From: Paenibacillus cymbidii
GTDB taxonomy: Bacteria; Bacillota; Bacilli; Paenibacillales; NBRC-103111
DNA: 64,000 nucleotides
Reading direction: 5' to 3'
NCBI RefSeq assembly: GCF_004764705.1
Contig: NZ_SHLX01000027.1
Coordinates: 1-64,000, forward strand
The notes beneath the pieces are model-generated. The model was not told where the DNA came from and searched no databases. It saw only the letters and a list, made by a program, of their open reading frames with translations. Position 1 is the stretch's first letter. Every line of letters starts with the position of its first letter. Positions 35,495-44,070 of this stretch are shown in pieces. Made by a program: the position numbers and the translations under genes.

Positions 35495-35519
35495 GACAAC
35501 AGGATGCGGAACGGATGCA

Positions 35520-35548
35520 TTGTTCCTTTTATTTATTGGATCCATAAT
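35520..35548 (+). promoter_or_regulatory. Promoter of PhyH gene 3
   Basis: TTGTTC (35520-35525) and CATAAT (35543-35548) lie 17 nt apart. GGATGC is repeated just upstream, and ATTGGAT/ATCCAAT arms flank the -10 (35535-35541 and 35571-35577), a possible regulator site. Confidence 0.55.
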
Positions 35549-35594
35549 GATGGTATGGAAGATGAAATCATCCAATGATAAAGGAGCGATCCCC

Positions 35595-36380
35595 ATGCTG
35601 ACGCAGGAACAACGCCAGTCTTATGACGAGCAAGGCTTCATCGTATTCGACCGATTGTTCGGAGCGGAGGAAATCGACCGGATTCGCGGCCTGATCGACG
35701 AGCTCGACGCCCAATCGGAGCAGGCGCTTCGCGAGAAAGGCGCCGTTGGCATCAGCCGGCCGAACCAGATCAATTTTACCGCCAAGCTCAATTTCATGCA
35801 CCCGGAGCTGCAGCAATTCGTGGCGCAGCCGAAATTCGTCGACCTGACGACGGCTGTTCTCGGCCCCGACATCCGGTTGTATTGGGATCAATCGGTTTAT
35901 AAACGGCCGGAAACGGATCGTGACTTTCCGTGGCACCAGGACAACGGCTACGTCCCGACCGAACCGGTGCATTATATGACCTGCTGGCTGGCGCTCGAGG
36001 ATGCGACGATCGAAAACGGCTGCATCTGGGTGCAGCCGGGCTCGCACAAGCTGGGCTTCGTCGAGCATTTCCGCACCGACACCGGCTGGGTTTGCTACGA
36101 CGGCGAAGATCCGGGCATCCCGGTCGAGTTGAAAAAGGGCAGCATGGTGGCGTTTCACTCGCTGCTGTTCCATCGCAGCACGCCGAACCGCAGCCAGTCG
36201 ACGCGCAAAGCGTATGTGATTCAGTATTCCGTCGATGGCGCGCGCAATCCGGACAAAGGATATGTGTTCCTGAACGGTCCGGTCATCGCGCGGGACGGCA
36301 AGCCGGCTTACGAGCGGTTCATCAGCCGCGAGGAATGCGAGGCGGAAGTGCCGGAGCAAACGCCGCGCCTGGGACGGTGA
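35595..36380 (+). CDS. PhyH-family Fe(II)/2-oxoglutarate dioxygenase 3
   Basis: A 261-residue PhyH-family protein. HQD in PWHQDNGYV (near residue 113) and the His in LFHRSTPNRS (near 190) are the iron ligands, with Arg in NRSQSTRKAY as a 2-oxoglutarate ligand candidate. ATG 35595 has AAGGAG 8 nt upstream; the longer frame from 35451 would run through the promoter. An AraC regulator gene follows on the same strand. Confidence 0.9.
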   Translation: MLTQEQRQSYDEQGFIVFDRLFGAEEIDRIRGLIDELDAQSEQALREKGAVGISRPNQINFTAKLNFMHPELQQFVAQPKFVDLTTAVLGPDIRLYWDQSVYKRPETDRDFPWHQDNGYVPTEPVHYMTCWLALEDATIENGCIWVQPGSHKLGFVEHFRTDTGWVCYDGEDPGIPVELKKGSMVAFHSLLFHRSTPNRSQSTRKAYVIQYSVDGARNPDKGYVFLNGPVIARDGKPAYERFISREECEAEVPEQTPRLGR

Positions 36381-36472
36381 AATAGCCCCGGGGGACGGTG
36401 GCGGCGGATAAAAGCCGGGGAGGCTGCGACGGCGGCGGGAGTTGCCGCGGATAGGATCAGGAGGTTGGGAGA

Positions 36473-37336
36473 ATGGGCAGCAGGCGCGTCATCGCCGGAC
36501 AATGGAGCATGCAGCTGTACACGATTCACGAGGCCAGTTATGATTCGCTTGCGATGCATGATACCGTGCGCGAGCAATGGATCGTCAGCCACGTGCTGCA
36601 AGGCGACGTGCGCTCGAATTGCGGCGGCGGCGATTTCATCCGCGTACGGCCCGGAGACGTGATGATCCACCCTCCCCGTCTCCCCTTCTCGGAGCTGGCG
36701 GACGGCCCCGGCACGCACCACTGGATGGCGCTCGACGTACGCAACGCCGACGGCGTCGACCTGTTCCGCCTGCATCCGGTGCCGCAGGTCATCACGCTGC
36801 GCGACCCGCACCGGTACTCCGCGCTGTTCGTGGAGCTGCTCCGCCTGGCACAGGCGGACGATAACGCTTACGGCGATTTTGCCGCCGTGGCGTTGACGAT
36901 GCAGCTGCTGGCGATACTGCTCGAGGACGCCGACCATGCGGCTGTTCCGCCGCTGGAAGGCATGTGGACGGTCGACGAGCGTTTCGCCGACGTCGTCCGC
37001 TTCATGGAGGCGCGGCTGCACGAGAAGCTGACGCGCGCCGATCTCGCCGCACTGCTGCACTTGTCGCCGAACCATTTTGACAAGCGGTTCCAGGCGGTGT
37101 ACGGCGTGACGGCGATGGACATGCTGCGCGACATGCGGCTGCGCAAAGCGCGCCAGCTGCTGGAGCGGACGCCGCACACGCTGGAGCACATCGCGCTGAT
37201 GTGCGGGCTCGGCGACGCGGCGTACCTCAGCCGGCAGTTCATGCGCCGGTACGGCATGACGCCCGGCGCTTGCCGCAAGCACGCGCATTCGGCGCAAGCC
37301 GTGTATGTGCCGGCGGCGCGGCTGCGGGCGGAGTAG
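36473..37336 (+). CDS. AraC-family regulator downstream of PhyH gene 3
   Basis: A 287-residue protein with a cupin-like N-terminal half (VRPGDVMIHPPRLPFSEL) and a C-terminal AraC DNA-binding domain (LTRADLAALLHLSPNHFDKRF and IALMCGLGDAAYLSRQFMRRYGMTP). ATG 36473 has AGGAGG about 8 nt upstream. It is separated from the dioxygenase gene by 92 nt and probably shares its transcript. Confidence 0.9.
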   Translation: MGSRRVIAGQWSMQLYTIHEASYDSLAMHDTVREQWIVSHVLQGDVRSNCGGGDFIRVRPGDVMIHPPRLPFSELADGPGTHHWMALDVRNADGVDLFRLHPVPQVITLRDPHRYSALFVELLRLAQADDNAYGDFAAVALTMQLLAILLEDADHAAVPPLEGMWTVDERFADVVRFMEARLHEKLTRADLAALLHLSPNHFDKRFQAVYGVTAMDMLRDMRLRKARQLLERTPHTLEHIALMCGLGDAAYLSRQFMRRYGMTPGACRKHAHSAQAVYVPAARLRAE

Positions 37337-37571
37337 CGGTTTGCAGGGCCGCCGCATAGTAGCGCGGTTACCGGGGCAGGCGAGACTGCCGGCGGGGGAC
37401 GCGGCAACTGGTGCAGGGGGGAGGGCAGGCATAGCTACTGGTGGGGACGCGGCTGTTGGTGCGGAGACGCGGGGACCGGTGCGGGTGCAGCACGAAACAT
37501 AGACGATGGAAACGGGACTGGGGAAGGTGCAGACATGACGACTAGGGGCATGAGTGGCCGAGTATCGCGTC

Positions 37572-37758
37572 ATAACAGGAAAACCTACCGTTAATTTCAC
37601 GATTTTTGCCCTTTTCTCGAAAATAACAGGAAAATCTCCTGCTAAATTCGGCGATTTGGGCGGATCGCGGTATTTGGTGCCATTTTAACGGGAGGTTTTC
37701 CCGTTAAATCGCGCCAACGGGCGGTTTTGCTAAAAATAACGGGAGGTTTTCCCGTTAT
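37572..37758 (+). repeat. Four-hairpin intergenic element, variant B (in gene-free 37337-38275)
   Basis: Four stem-loops with a different stem family: TAACAGG/CCGTTA (from 37572, imperfect), TAACAGGA/TCCTGCTA (from 37623), a perfect TTTAACGGGA/TCCCGTTAAA (from 37684) and a perfect ATAACGGGA/TCCCGTTAT (37736-37758). Equivalent positions are 51, 62 and 51 bp apart, the same geometry as the A copies, though the stems are AACGGGA-like instead of AGCCAGTG-like. It follows the PhyH3/AraC module. The 235 nt before it are G-rich low-complexity sequence without genes. Confidence 0.85.
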
Positions 37759-37821
37759 GCCGTTAGATACGAAGGATGTTGACAGTTAATTCCCCTTTGA
37801 CTCGGACCTAACCGAAATGTC

Positions 37822-38220
37822 TTCTCCGGAATCCTCTTCTGTCCGCCATCCCCTTCGCTCAGACTGGAACAGGGGCCTTCTCCGAAACTTCCTTTCTGTC
37901 CGCTATCCCCTTGACTCAATCTCAAGCATCAGCAGCTTTTATCCCATTTCAAGAAAAAGCGCCCCCTACGATGCAGGGACGCCTTTCAGGTATACACTTC
38001 AAACTCGATACGCACAAACGTCAACTTGAGCCAAGGGGATACCCGGCAAACACATCCTTAAGCTTACCACCGGCGCCTCACTCCCCTCCTCTCCACATAG
38101 ACTCACCGCCGAACCTGTCTGAGCCAATGGGATAACCAACAAACGCGAACGGCTACCGAGATATGTGCACGCTCGCCGCCGCGCCAGCTTGAGTCAATGG
38201 GATAACCCGCAAACACGCAT
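37822..38220 (+). repeat. Repeat family C: inverted and direct copies of a TTGAGYCAAKGGGATA unit
   Basis: Two copies read on the minus strand, GTCCGCCATCCCCTTCGCTC (37841-37860) and GTCCGCTATCCCCTTGACTC (37898-37917), within a longer direct repeat starting TTCTCCG at 37822 and 37879. Three read on the plus strand: TTGAGCCAAGGGGATA (from 38026), CTGAGCCAATGGGATA (from 38119) and TTGAGTCAATGGGATA (from 38189), each followed by CC, a few nt and CAAAC. The opposed orientation could fold back into a long hairpin. No coding potential was seen. Confidence 0.75.
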
Positions 38221-38275
38221 TTTAGTTGACCACTTTAGCACTGCATTGGAATGTCGGCGGACTAAGGCTGTCGGC

Positions 38276-40339
38276 TCAGTCCCAATCCGCGCGGATCGCC
38301 GCAACCGCCGCCAGCGCCGCTTCTTCGGCGGATACGCCGGCGCAAACGCGGCCGCCGCTCGCCGCAACGCCGCCGTACAGCCGCTCCGCCGTTTCGGCGG
38401 GCACCAGCTCCTTCGCCGCGTCGCGCGGGTTGATGACGGTCACCCGGGCGGAAAGAGCGCCCGCGATGTCCGGCAAATCGTAGTGCTTCAGCACGTGCGG
38501 GATCGTCACGCTCTGGCGCCAGGAGAACGGGAAGCGCTCCGTCATGGCGCCGTAATGCGAGAGGCCGTCGACGGCGACGACGCGCCGCACCTCGGGCACG
38601 AGCAGCGCCGCGTGCAGCGCCACGATCGCGCCGATGCCGGCGCCGCCGACCATCAGGCGCTCCGGGTCGACGTCGTCCCGCTGCTGCAGCCAGCGCAGCC
38701 CGGCGATGGCATCGCGCACGCGCAGCCCCATGACCGGCCGCGCCGCGGCGATCCCCAGGTACGTGACGATGCGCTCGATGTCGTTCCACCACGCCAGATC
38801 GTAAGAGGTCGGCTCCATCTCCAGCCGGCCGAAGCCGCTGGCGTCGATGGCGAGCGCAAGCGGCTCGTTCGCCGGCTCCTCGCGCTGCAGGAACCCGCCT
38901 GCGCGGGTCACCAGCCCGCCCCGGCGGAGCGAGTTCCACTTGCCGGCCTCGTCAATGAACAGCAGCGCCGGCCGCCGTTTGTCGCTGGCCGCGCGGCGCA
39001 GCAGCAGGCCGGGAACGTGAAGCCCCGCTTCCGGCTCGATATCGACCTCGGCCAGCTCATGCACCCAGCGGACCGGCGGCGCTTCCTGCTCCGTCGCGCG
39101 ATAAAACGCCGGCGCATCCGGCGCCACCCCGAGCAGCGAAGCGGCCGCCTGCCGCAGACGGGCAAGCCGCTCGTCCGCCGCTTGCGGCAGCTCGCGTTCG
39201 GCTTCGAGCTGCCGTGCCGCGTCGCGGTTGATCGTGAACATGTTCGTTTCCTGCGAAGGATGGCAGTGCAGCTGCTCCTCGGGAATCGCAACGATGTCCG
39301 CCGCCGTCAGCGGCAATGCTTCGCGCGACTCGCCCAGCAGGTAACGGTTCATCCATTCGACGACCCGACCCGCCATCGCCACCGAATATTCGTGGCCGCT
39401 CTGCTCGTCGATAAACAGCCCGCAGCGCTCCTCGTCGCCGAGCAAGCCGAAGATTCGTTTCGTCTGCGCGTATAGCCGTTCGACCAACCGGTAGTCGAAC
39501 ACTTCGTCGTGTTTGCCCGCTACGACCAGCGTCGGCGTCGGGGCGGCGATCGCCAAATAATCGGCGTAATCGATCCCTTCGCGAATATAGCCGTAGCCAA
39601 ACTGCTCCGGGCAACTCGTGTACAAATCGGTCAGATGGATGCCTTCATGCTCCGACAGACAGCACACCGGCGCGCTGACCTTGACCCGTTCGTCCAGCAT
39701 CGCGGCAAAAATCGTCGTCAGCCCGCCGCCCGACACGCCGGTCATCGCAAATCCGGCAGAGCTGTCGATATCGTCGCGCGTTTCGAGGTAGTCCATGCAC
39801 CGCAGCGCATCGACGACAAAATGCGTCTGGCTCCAATACCCGGTCAAATAGCCGATCAGCCCGTTCGTAAAGTGATCGTTGCACGTCTGGATTTCGCCGG
39901 TGCAGCCCGGAGGGTCGAACGAAACGGCCGCATACCCGTTGCGGGCGAACGTTTGCGCCGCCGTCTGGTAAGAGGGGCGGGTTTTGGCCGAATGGCCGGT
40001 CGGGCAGACGACGCCGGGATAATGCCCCGGCTCCTTGGGCAAATAAACGCTGGCGTTTACTTCCCAGCCAGGCAGCGATTCGAACAGCACATTTTCCACG
40101 CGAAAATGTTCGAACTCATGGCGCGAAACGACCCGCGCATGCAGCGGCCGGTCCCGGCGGAACAAGTCCGCGGGAAACGCTTCCTTGACGACCGCAAGCA
40201 TCCGCTCGCGAAGCGCCAGCCACTGCGCCGAATCCGCCGCTCCTTCGCGCCGCGCCGCACCCTCTGCCAATGCGCGCCGGCAAATCGCTATGATTTCCTC
40301 TTGCACTTGTTTGCCAAGATTGCGTTCTGTCATCGTCAT
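38276..40339 (-). CDS. Tandem alpha/beta-hydrolase protein (acetyl-xylan-esterase-like), second active site degenerate
   Basis: A 687-residue cytoplasmic-type protein with two hydrolase modules. The first (about residues 80-350) has an oxyanion region in CPTGHSAKTRPSYQT, the nucleophile elbow MTGVSGGGLTT and a catalytic His in EQSGHEYS. The second (about 450-680) has the equivalent elbow as VGGAGIGAIVAL, where Ala replaces the serine. Family knowledge suggests an esterase or dipeptidyl-peptidase-like scaffold acting on carbohydrate esters; the second half may be structural. The protein begins MTMTERN at 40339, with a weak AGGAA site. It lies next to a two-component system and a sugar ABC importer. 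Confidence 0.82.
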   Translation of the reverse strand: MTMTERNLGKQVQEEIIAICRRALAEGAARREGAADSAQWLALRERMLAVVKEAFPADLFRRDRPLHARVVSRHEFEHFRVENVLFESLPGWEVNASVYLPKEPGHYPGVVCPTGHSAKTRPSYQTAAQTFARNGYAAVSFDPPGCTGEIQTCNDHFTNGLIGYLTGYWSQTHFVVDALRCMDYLETRDDIDSSAGFAMTGVSGGGLTTIFAAMLDERVKVSAPVCCLSEHEGIHLTDLYTSCPEQFGYGYIREGIDYADYLAIAAPTPTLVVAGKHDEVFDYRLVERLYAQTKRIFGLLGDEERCGLFIDEQSGHEYSVAMAGRVVEWMNRYLLGESREALPLTAADIVAIPEEQLHCHPSQETNMFTINRDAARQLEAERELPQAADERLARLRQAAASLLGVAPDAPAFYRATEQEAPPVRWVHELAEVDIEPEAGLHVPGLLLRRAASDKRRPALLFIDEAGKWNSLRRGGLVTRAGGFLQREEPANEPLALAIDASGFGRLEMEPTSYDLAWWNDIERIVTYLGIAAARPVMGLRVRDAIAGLRWLQQRDDVDPERLMVGGAGIGAIVALHAALLVPEVRRVVAVDGLSHYGAMTERFPFSWRQSVTIPHVLKHYDLPDIAGALSARVTVINPRDAAKELVPAETAERLYGGVAASGGRVCAGVSAEEAALAAVAAIRADWD

Positions 40340-40580
40340 GTTGAAACCATTTCCTTCCTCTTGCGGGCCGGGACGCCATAATGGCCGGCCCTCCCCGCTT
40401 TTTGTTTACCCCCATTATAGCGGGCTTCCGCGGCCGTACAAGTTCAATTCCTTCTTCTCTTGTTCGTTTTTCACTCCGATGGCGGCGCCGGCGCTGCCAG
40501 GACCGCCCAATGGACACCGCTTTCAAAATCGGCTACGATGGTAGTCAAACATCCGCCTCGAGCAGAAAGGGGCCTCTGCG

Positions 40581-42359
40581 ATGCCGGCCAGATGGTTCGT
40601 CTCGCTGCGCAGCAAAATTATCGTTTCGCTCGTTTTGCTCATCATCGTGCCGGTACTCGTCATTGTGTTCCGGTTTTATTCGTCGTCGCAGCAAATTTTC
40701 GAGAAGCAGCTGTACCAGTCCAACCAAACGGCGCTCGAGCGCAAAGCCGCCACGATGAACGAAACGTTCTCGAACATGCTCAAGTCGTCGAACTGGCTGC
40801 GCAACGACTCCGAAATCGCCAAATTTTTGCGCGAAACGACGGACTGGACGGAAGAATACAATTCGTTCTACAACTACGGCATTCTGCTGAACAAGCTCGA
40901 CAGCATCAGCCAGCTGCTGCCCGGGAGCAACGCCTATGTGGCGCTGTACGATTTTCGCGGCTACATGCATTCCACCTGGGCGCACACGGTCAAAACCGAC
41001 TACGCCGCGCTGCAGAAGGAAGACTGGTACGAACGCACCATCTCGCTGCAAGGATCGCCGAACTGGAACGTGCCGTTCCAGGCGCCCGACCTTTCGAGCG
41101 AACCGCTGCTCGTCATGACCCGTCTGCTCAACATGTACCGGCTTAACGGCGACGGCACGGTATGGATCGGCGTGCCGATCAGCACCTTCTTCTACACGGA
41201 CAAGGAGCTGCAGCAGCAGGCCGACGCCGGCACGCACATCGTGCTGATGAACGGCGACAAGCCGCTGCTCGGCGACGCCGGCCTGATCGGCAGCGCCTCC
41301 GCCGCGATGCATGCGATGCATACGGATCGCAGCGGCATCGGCCGCGTCACAATCGATCGCGAGCCCTACATGGTCAACACGACGAACATCCCCGTCACCG
41401 GCTGGTCGCTCGTACAGCTGGTCGATCGCAAGTCGTTCGGCACCCAGCTGGCGGCGGAGCGCAACAAGTCGACGCTGCTCGTGCTGCTCTGGTTTTCGCT
41501 GTTCGCCATCGCCTTCGTCGGCTTGACGTTCCAGTTCACGAAACCGATAAAACGGCTCGTGAAATCGATGAACCGCGTCGGCAAAGGCGAGCTGCAGACG
41601 GAAGTCGCTGTGCGCGGCAGCGGCGAAATGGCGATGCTCGGCCGCAATTTCAACAAAATGACGAAGCAGCTCCAGGAGCTCGTCGCCAACCTGTCCGAAG
41701 AGCAGCAGCGCAAGCAAAAGGCGCAGTTCCAGGCGCTTCAGGCGCAGATCAACCCGCACTTTTTGCTCAACACGATGAACTCGATCAAATGGATGGCGAT
41801 TTTGTCCGGCGCGGAGCATGTCAGCGAAATGATTACCAAGCTCGGCAAGCTGCTGAACTACACGATGCGCCAGCAGGAGGAAATCGTGACGCTGCGCGAC
41901 GAGCTCGAATATTTGAACGTGTATCTGGCGCTGCAGGAAATCCGTTACCACGACAATATCGCCGTGACGACCGATGTGCCGGAGGAGCTGCTGGACGCGG
42001 AAATCGTCAAGTTTACGCTGCAGCCGATCGTCGAGAACAGCATCATCCACGGCAACCGGTTTCCGCTGCATATCGCAATCGGCGCGCGGCTGCATGGGCC
42101 CGATTTGCAGCTCGACATTCAAGACGACGGTGTCGGCATGAACGAAGAAACGATCCGCAGCGTAGAAGCGCGGATGGATCAGCCGCACGCCAAGTTCAGC
42201 GGTATCGGCATTCGCAACGTCAACGACCGGATCCGGCTGGAATTCGGTCCCGGCAGCGGCGTGGCGATCGCCAGCCAAGAAGGGGAAGGCGTGCGGGTCA
42301 CCGTAACGTTCCCTTACCGAAGGAGAGTGACGGAAGATGCTGCGCTTGCTCATCGTTGA
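40581..42359 (+). CDS. YesM-type sensor histidine kinase
   Basis: A 592-residue kinase: a membrane helix at about 12-32, an extracellular dCACHE-like sensor (about 35-290), a second helix (about 295-318), HAMP (about 320-370), a His_kinase domain with the phosphoacceptor in QINPHFLLNTMN (near 390) and a HATPase domain (QPIVENSIIHG, DDGVGMNEE, GIGIRNVNDR). The layout matches the LytS/YesM family that controls sugar-uptake operons. It overlaps its response regulator gene by 23 nt. Confidence 0.94.
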   Translation: MPARWFVSLRSKIIVSLVLLIIVPVLVIVFRFYSSSQQIFEKQLYQSNQTALERKAATMNETFSNMLKSSNWLRNDSEIAKFLRETTDWTEEYNSFYNYGILLNKLDSISQLLPGSNAYVALYDFRGYMHSTWAHTVKTDYAALQKEDWYERTISLQGSPNWNVPFQAPDLSSEPLLVMTRLLNMYRLNGDGTVWIGVPISTFFYTDKELQQQADAGTHIVLMNGDKPLLGDAGLIGSASAAMHAMHTDRSGIGRVTIDREPYMVNTTNIPVTGWSLVQLVDRKSFGTQLAAERNKSTLLVLLWFSLFAIAFVGLTFQFTKPIKRLVKSMNRVGKGELQTEVAVRGSGEMAMLGRNFNKMTKQLQELVANLSEEQQRKQKAQFQALQAQINPHFLLNTMNSIKWMAILSGAEHVSEMITKLGKLLNYTMRQQEEIVTLRDELEYLNVYLALQEIRYHDNIAVTTDVPEELLDAEIVKFTLQPIVENSIIHGNRFPLHIAIGARLHGPDLQLDIQDDGVGMNEETIRSVEARMDQPHAKFSGIGIRNVNDRIRLEFGPGSGVAIASQEGEGVRVTVTFPYRRRVTEDAALAHR

Positions 42360-43956
42360 CGATGAAATTCTGGTCCGCATCGGCCTCAAAACGATTATTC
42401 CGATGGGCGGCGACGAGTTCGAAATCGTCGGCGAAGCGTCCAGCGGCGTTGAAGCGCTCGCCATTCTGGAGCAAACGCCGTGCGACATCGTGCTGACCGA
42501 CATTCGCATGCCGGACATGGACGGCCTGGAGCTGCTCAAGCACATCCACGAGCGCTGGCCGGATACGAAAACGTTCATTTTGTCCAACCATAGCGACTTC
42601 TCCTATGTGCAGACGGCGCTGCGGCTGGGCGCCGCGGAATATATCGTCAAGCTGGAGATCGAACCGGCCGAGCTGATGCGCAAGCTGCGCGACGTGCGCG
42701 ACAAGCTGCTCGGCGAGCGGGAAAAGCGGCTGGAGGCGAGCGAACTCGCTTCGAAGGCGTCGCGGTATGGCCGCGAAGTGAAAGAGAAACGGCTGCGCGA
42801 GCTGCTGCTCAGCCCGGCCACGCGCCGGGAAACGGACGACTGGCTGGCCGAGTTCGAGGTGGCGCCGTTCCCGTCGGGCCTGACCGTCGCCCTGGTGCAG
42901 ATCGGGCAATACGAGCAGCTTCTGGCGAACAACCGGTTCCAGAGCGAGCTTCTGCTGCAGTTTACCGTCGGCAACGTGCTGACGGAGCTGCTGAAGAAGT
43001 ACGGCCGCAATGAGCTTGCCACGTTGGACGACGGCCGCTTCGCGCTGCTGAAGGAGCAGCCGAACCCGGACATGCTGGAGGAAATGCGGCACGCGGTGCA
43101 GACGTTCCTGAAGCTGTCGCTCGTGTTCGGCGTTTCCCGGCCGCAGCATGGCGTATACACGCTGAACGCCGCCTACGAAGAAGCGCGCGAGGCGCTGGAG
43201 CATCTGTTCTATGACGGCGGGGCGCACGTCTCGTACCGGGCGGAGATGCCGGCTTGCGACGATGCCGCGGCGGAGCCCTGGCAGGAGGAAACGCTGGAGC
43301 GGCTGATCGAGGAGCACGACGAAGCGGGCCTCCTGAAGCTGCTGGCCGATTGGGTCCGCGAGCTGCAGGAGCGGCGCGACGTTCGTCCGGCCGCCGTGCG
43401 CGAGATGTGGAAACAACTCGTCAACTCCTTCTCCCGGACGCTGAAGGCGGAGGGCGCCGACATTTACGCCGTGCCGCCGCACGAGGAGCGATACCCGTAC
43501 CGGACGATCCGCCAGGCGGAAACGCTGGAGGAAATTCACGACTGGTTCCGCGGCTGGATTCCGAATTTTCTCGCTTACAAACGCGAGCACGGCCGCAACA
43601 AGTGGCGCACCGAGGTGCAGACGGTCGTGCGGCTGATAGCGGAACGGCTTCATTTGCCGCTCAAGGTGTCGGACCTGGCCGGCGAAGTCGGATTTACGGA
43701 AAATTATTTGAGCATCCTGTTCAAGAAGGAAACCGGCGAAACGATCACCGACATGATGACCCGCATGCGAATGAAGAAGGCGCGCGACTTGCTCCGCGAT
43801 CCGGAAATCAAAATATACGAAGTGTCGGAGCGGGTCGGGTATGCGGATCCGAATCATTTCTCCAGAAGTTTTAAACAATTGGAAGGCATGTACCCGACGG
43901 AGTACCGCAAACTCGTGCTCGGCAAGCTGCAATCGCAAAGAATCGTGCAGAATTAA
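42337..43956 (+). CDS. YesN-type response regulator with AraC output domain
   Basis: A 539-residue regulator: a receiver domain (residues 1-120; acidic pair in IVDDE, phosphoacceptor Asp in VLTDIRMPDMDG near 54, Lys in IVKLE), a long middle region and a C-terminal AraC domain (LKVSDLAGEVGFTENYLSILF and VSERVGYADPNHFSRSFKQLEG). It probably activates the downstream sugar-importer genes when the kinase senses a substrate. It starts at ATG 42337, inside the kinase gene. Confidence 0.94.
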   Translation: MLRLLIVDDEILVRIGLKTIIPMGGDEFEIVGEASSGVEALAILEQTPCDIVLTDIRMPDMDGLELLKHIHERWPDTKTFILSNHSDFSYVQTALRLGAAEYIVKLEIEPAELMRKLRDVRDKLLGEREKRLEASELASKASRYGREVKEKRLRELLLSPATRRETDDWLAEFEVAPFPSGLTVALVQIGQYEQLLANNRFQSELLLQFTVGNVLTELLKKYGRNELATLDDGRFALLKEQPNPDMLEEMRHAVQTFLKLSLVFGVSRPQHGVYTLNAAYEEAREALEHLFYDGGAHVSYRAEMPACDDAAAEPWQEETLERLIEEHDEAGLLKLLADWVRELQERRDVRPAAVREMWKQLVNSFSRTLKAEGADIYAVPPHEERYPYRTIRQAETLEEIHDWFRGWIPNFLAYKREHGRNKWRTEVQTVVRLIAERLHLPLKVSDLAGEVGFTENYLSILFKKETGETITDMMTRMRMKKARDLLRDPEIKIYEVSERVGYADPNHFSRSFKQLEGMYPTEYRKLVLGKLQSQRIVQN

Positions 43957-44070
43957 CCAAGATGGCGCCGTTCTCACTTCCCTTATCGATCGCCTAAGAT
44001 GAAAGTGATCTTGCCCGGCGCAACCGGAGCAGGATTGCATCTACTACGAGCCAATAAAGGGGATGGACAC

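Noticed and set aside
37817..38135. Short plus-strand reading frames in the repeat cluster
   Set aside because: They lie across repeat units, have no ribosome sites, and their translations show no family resemblance.
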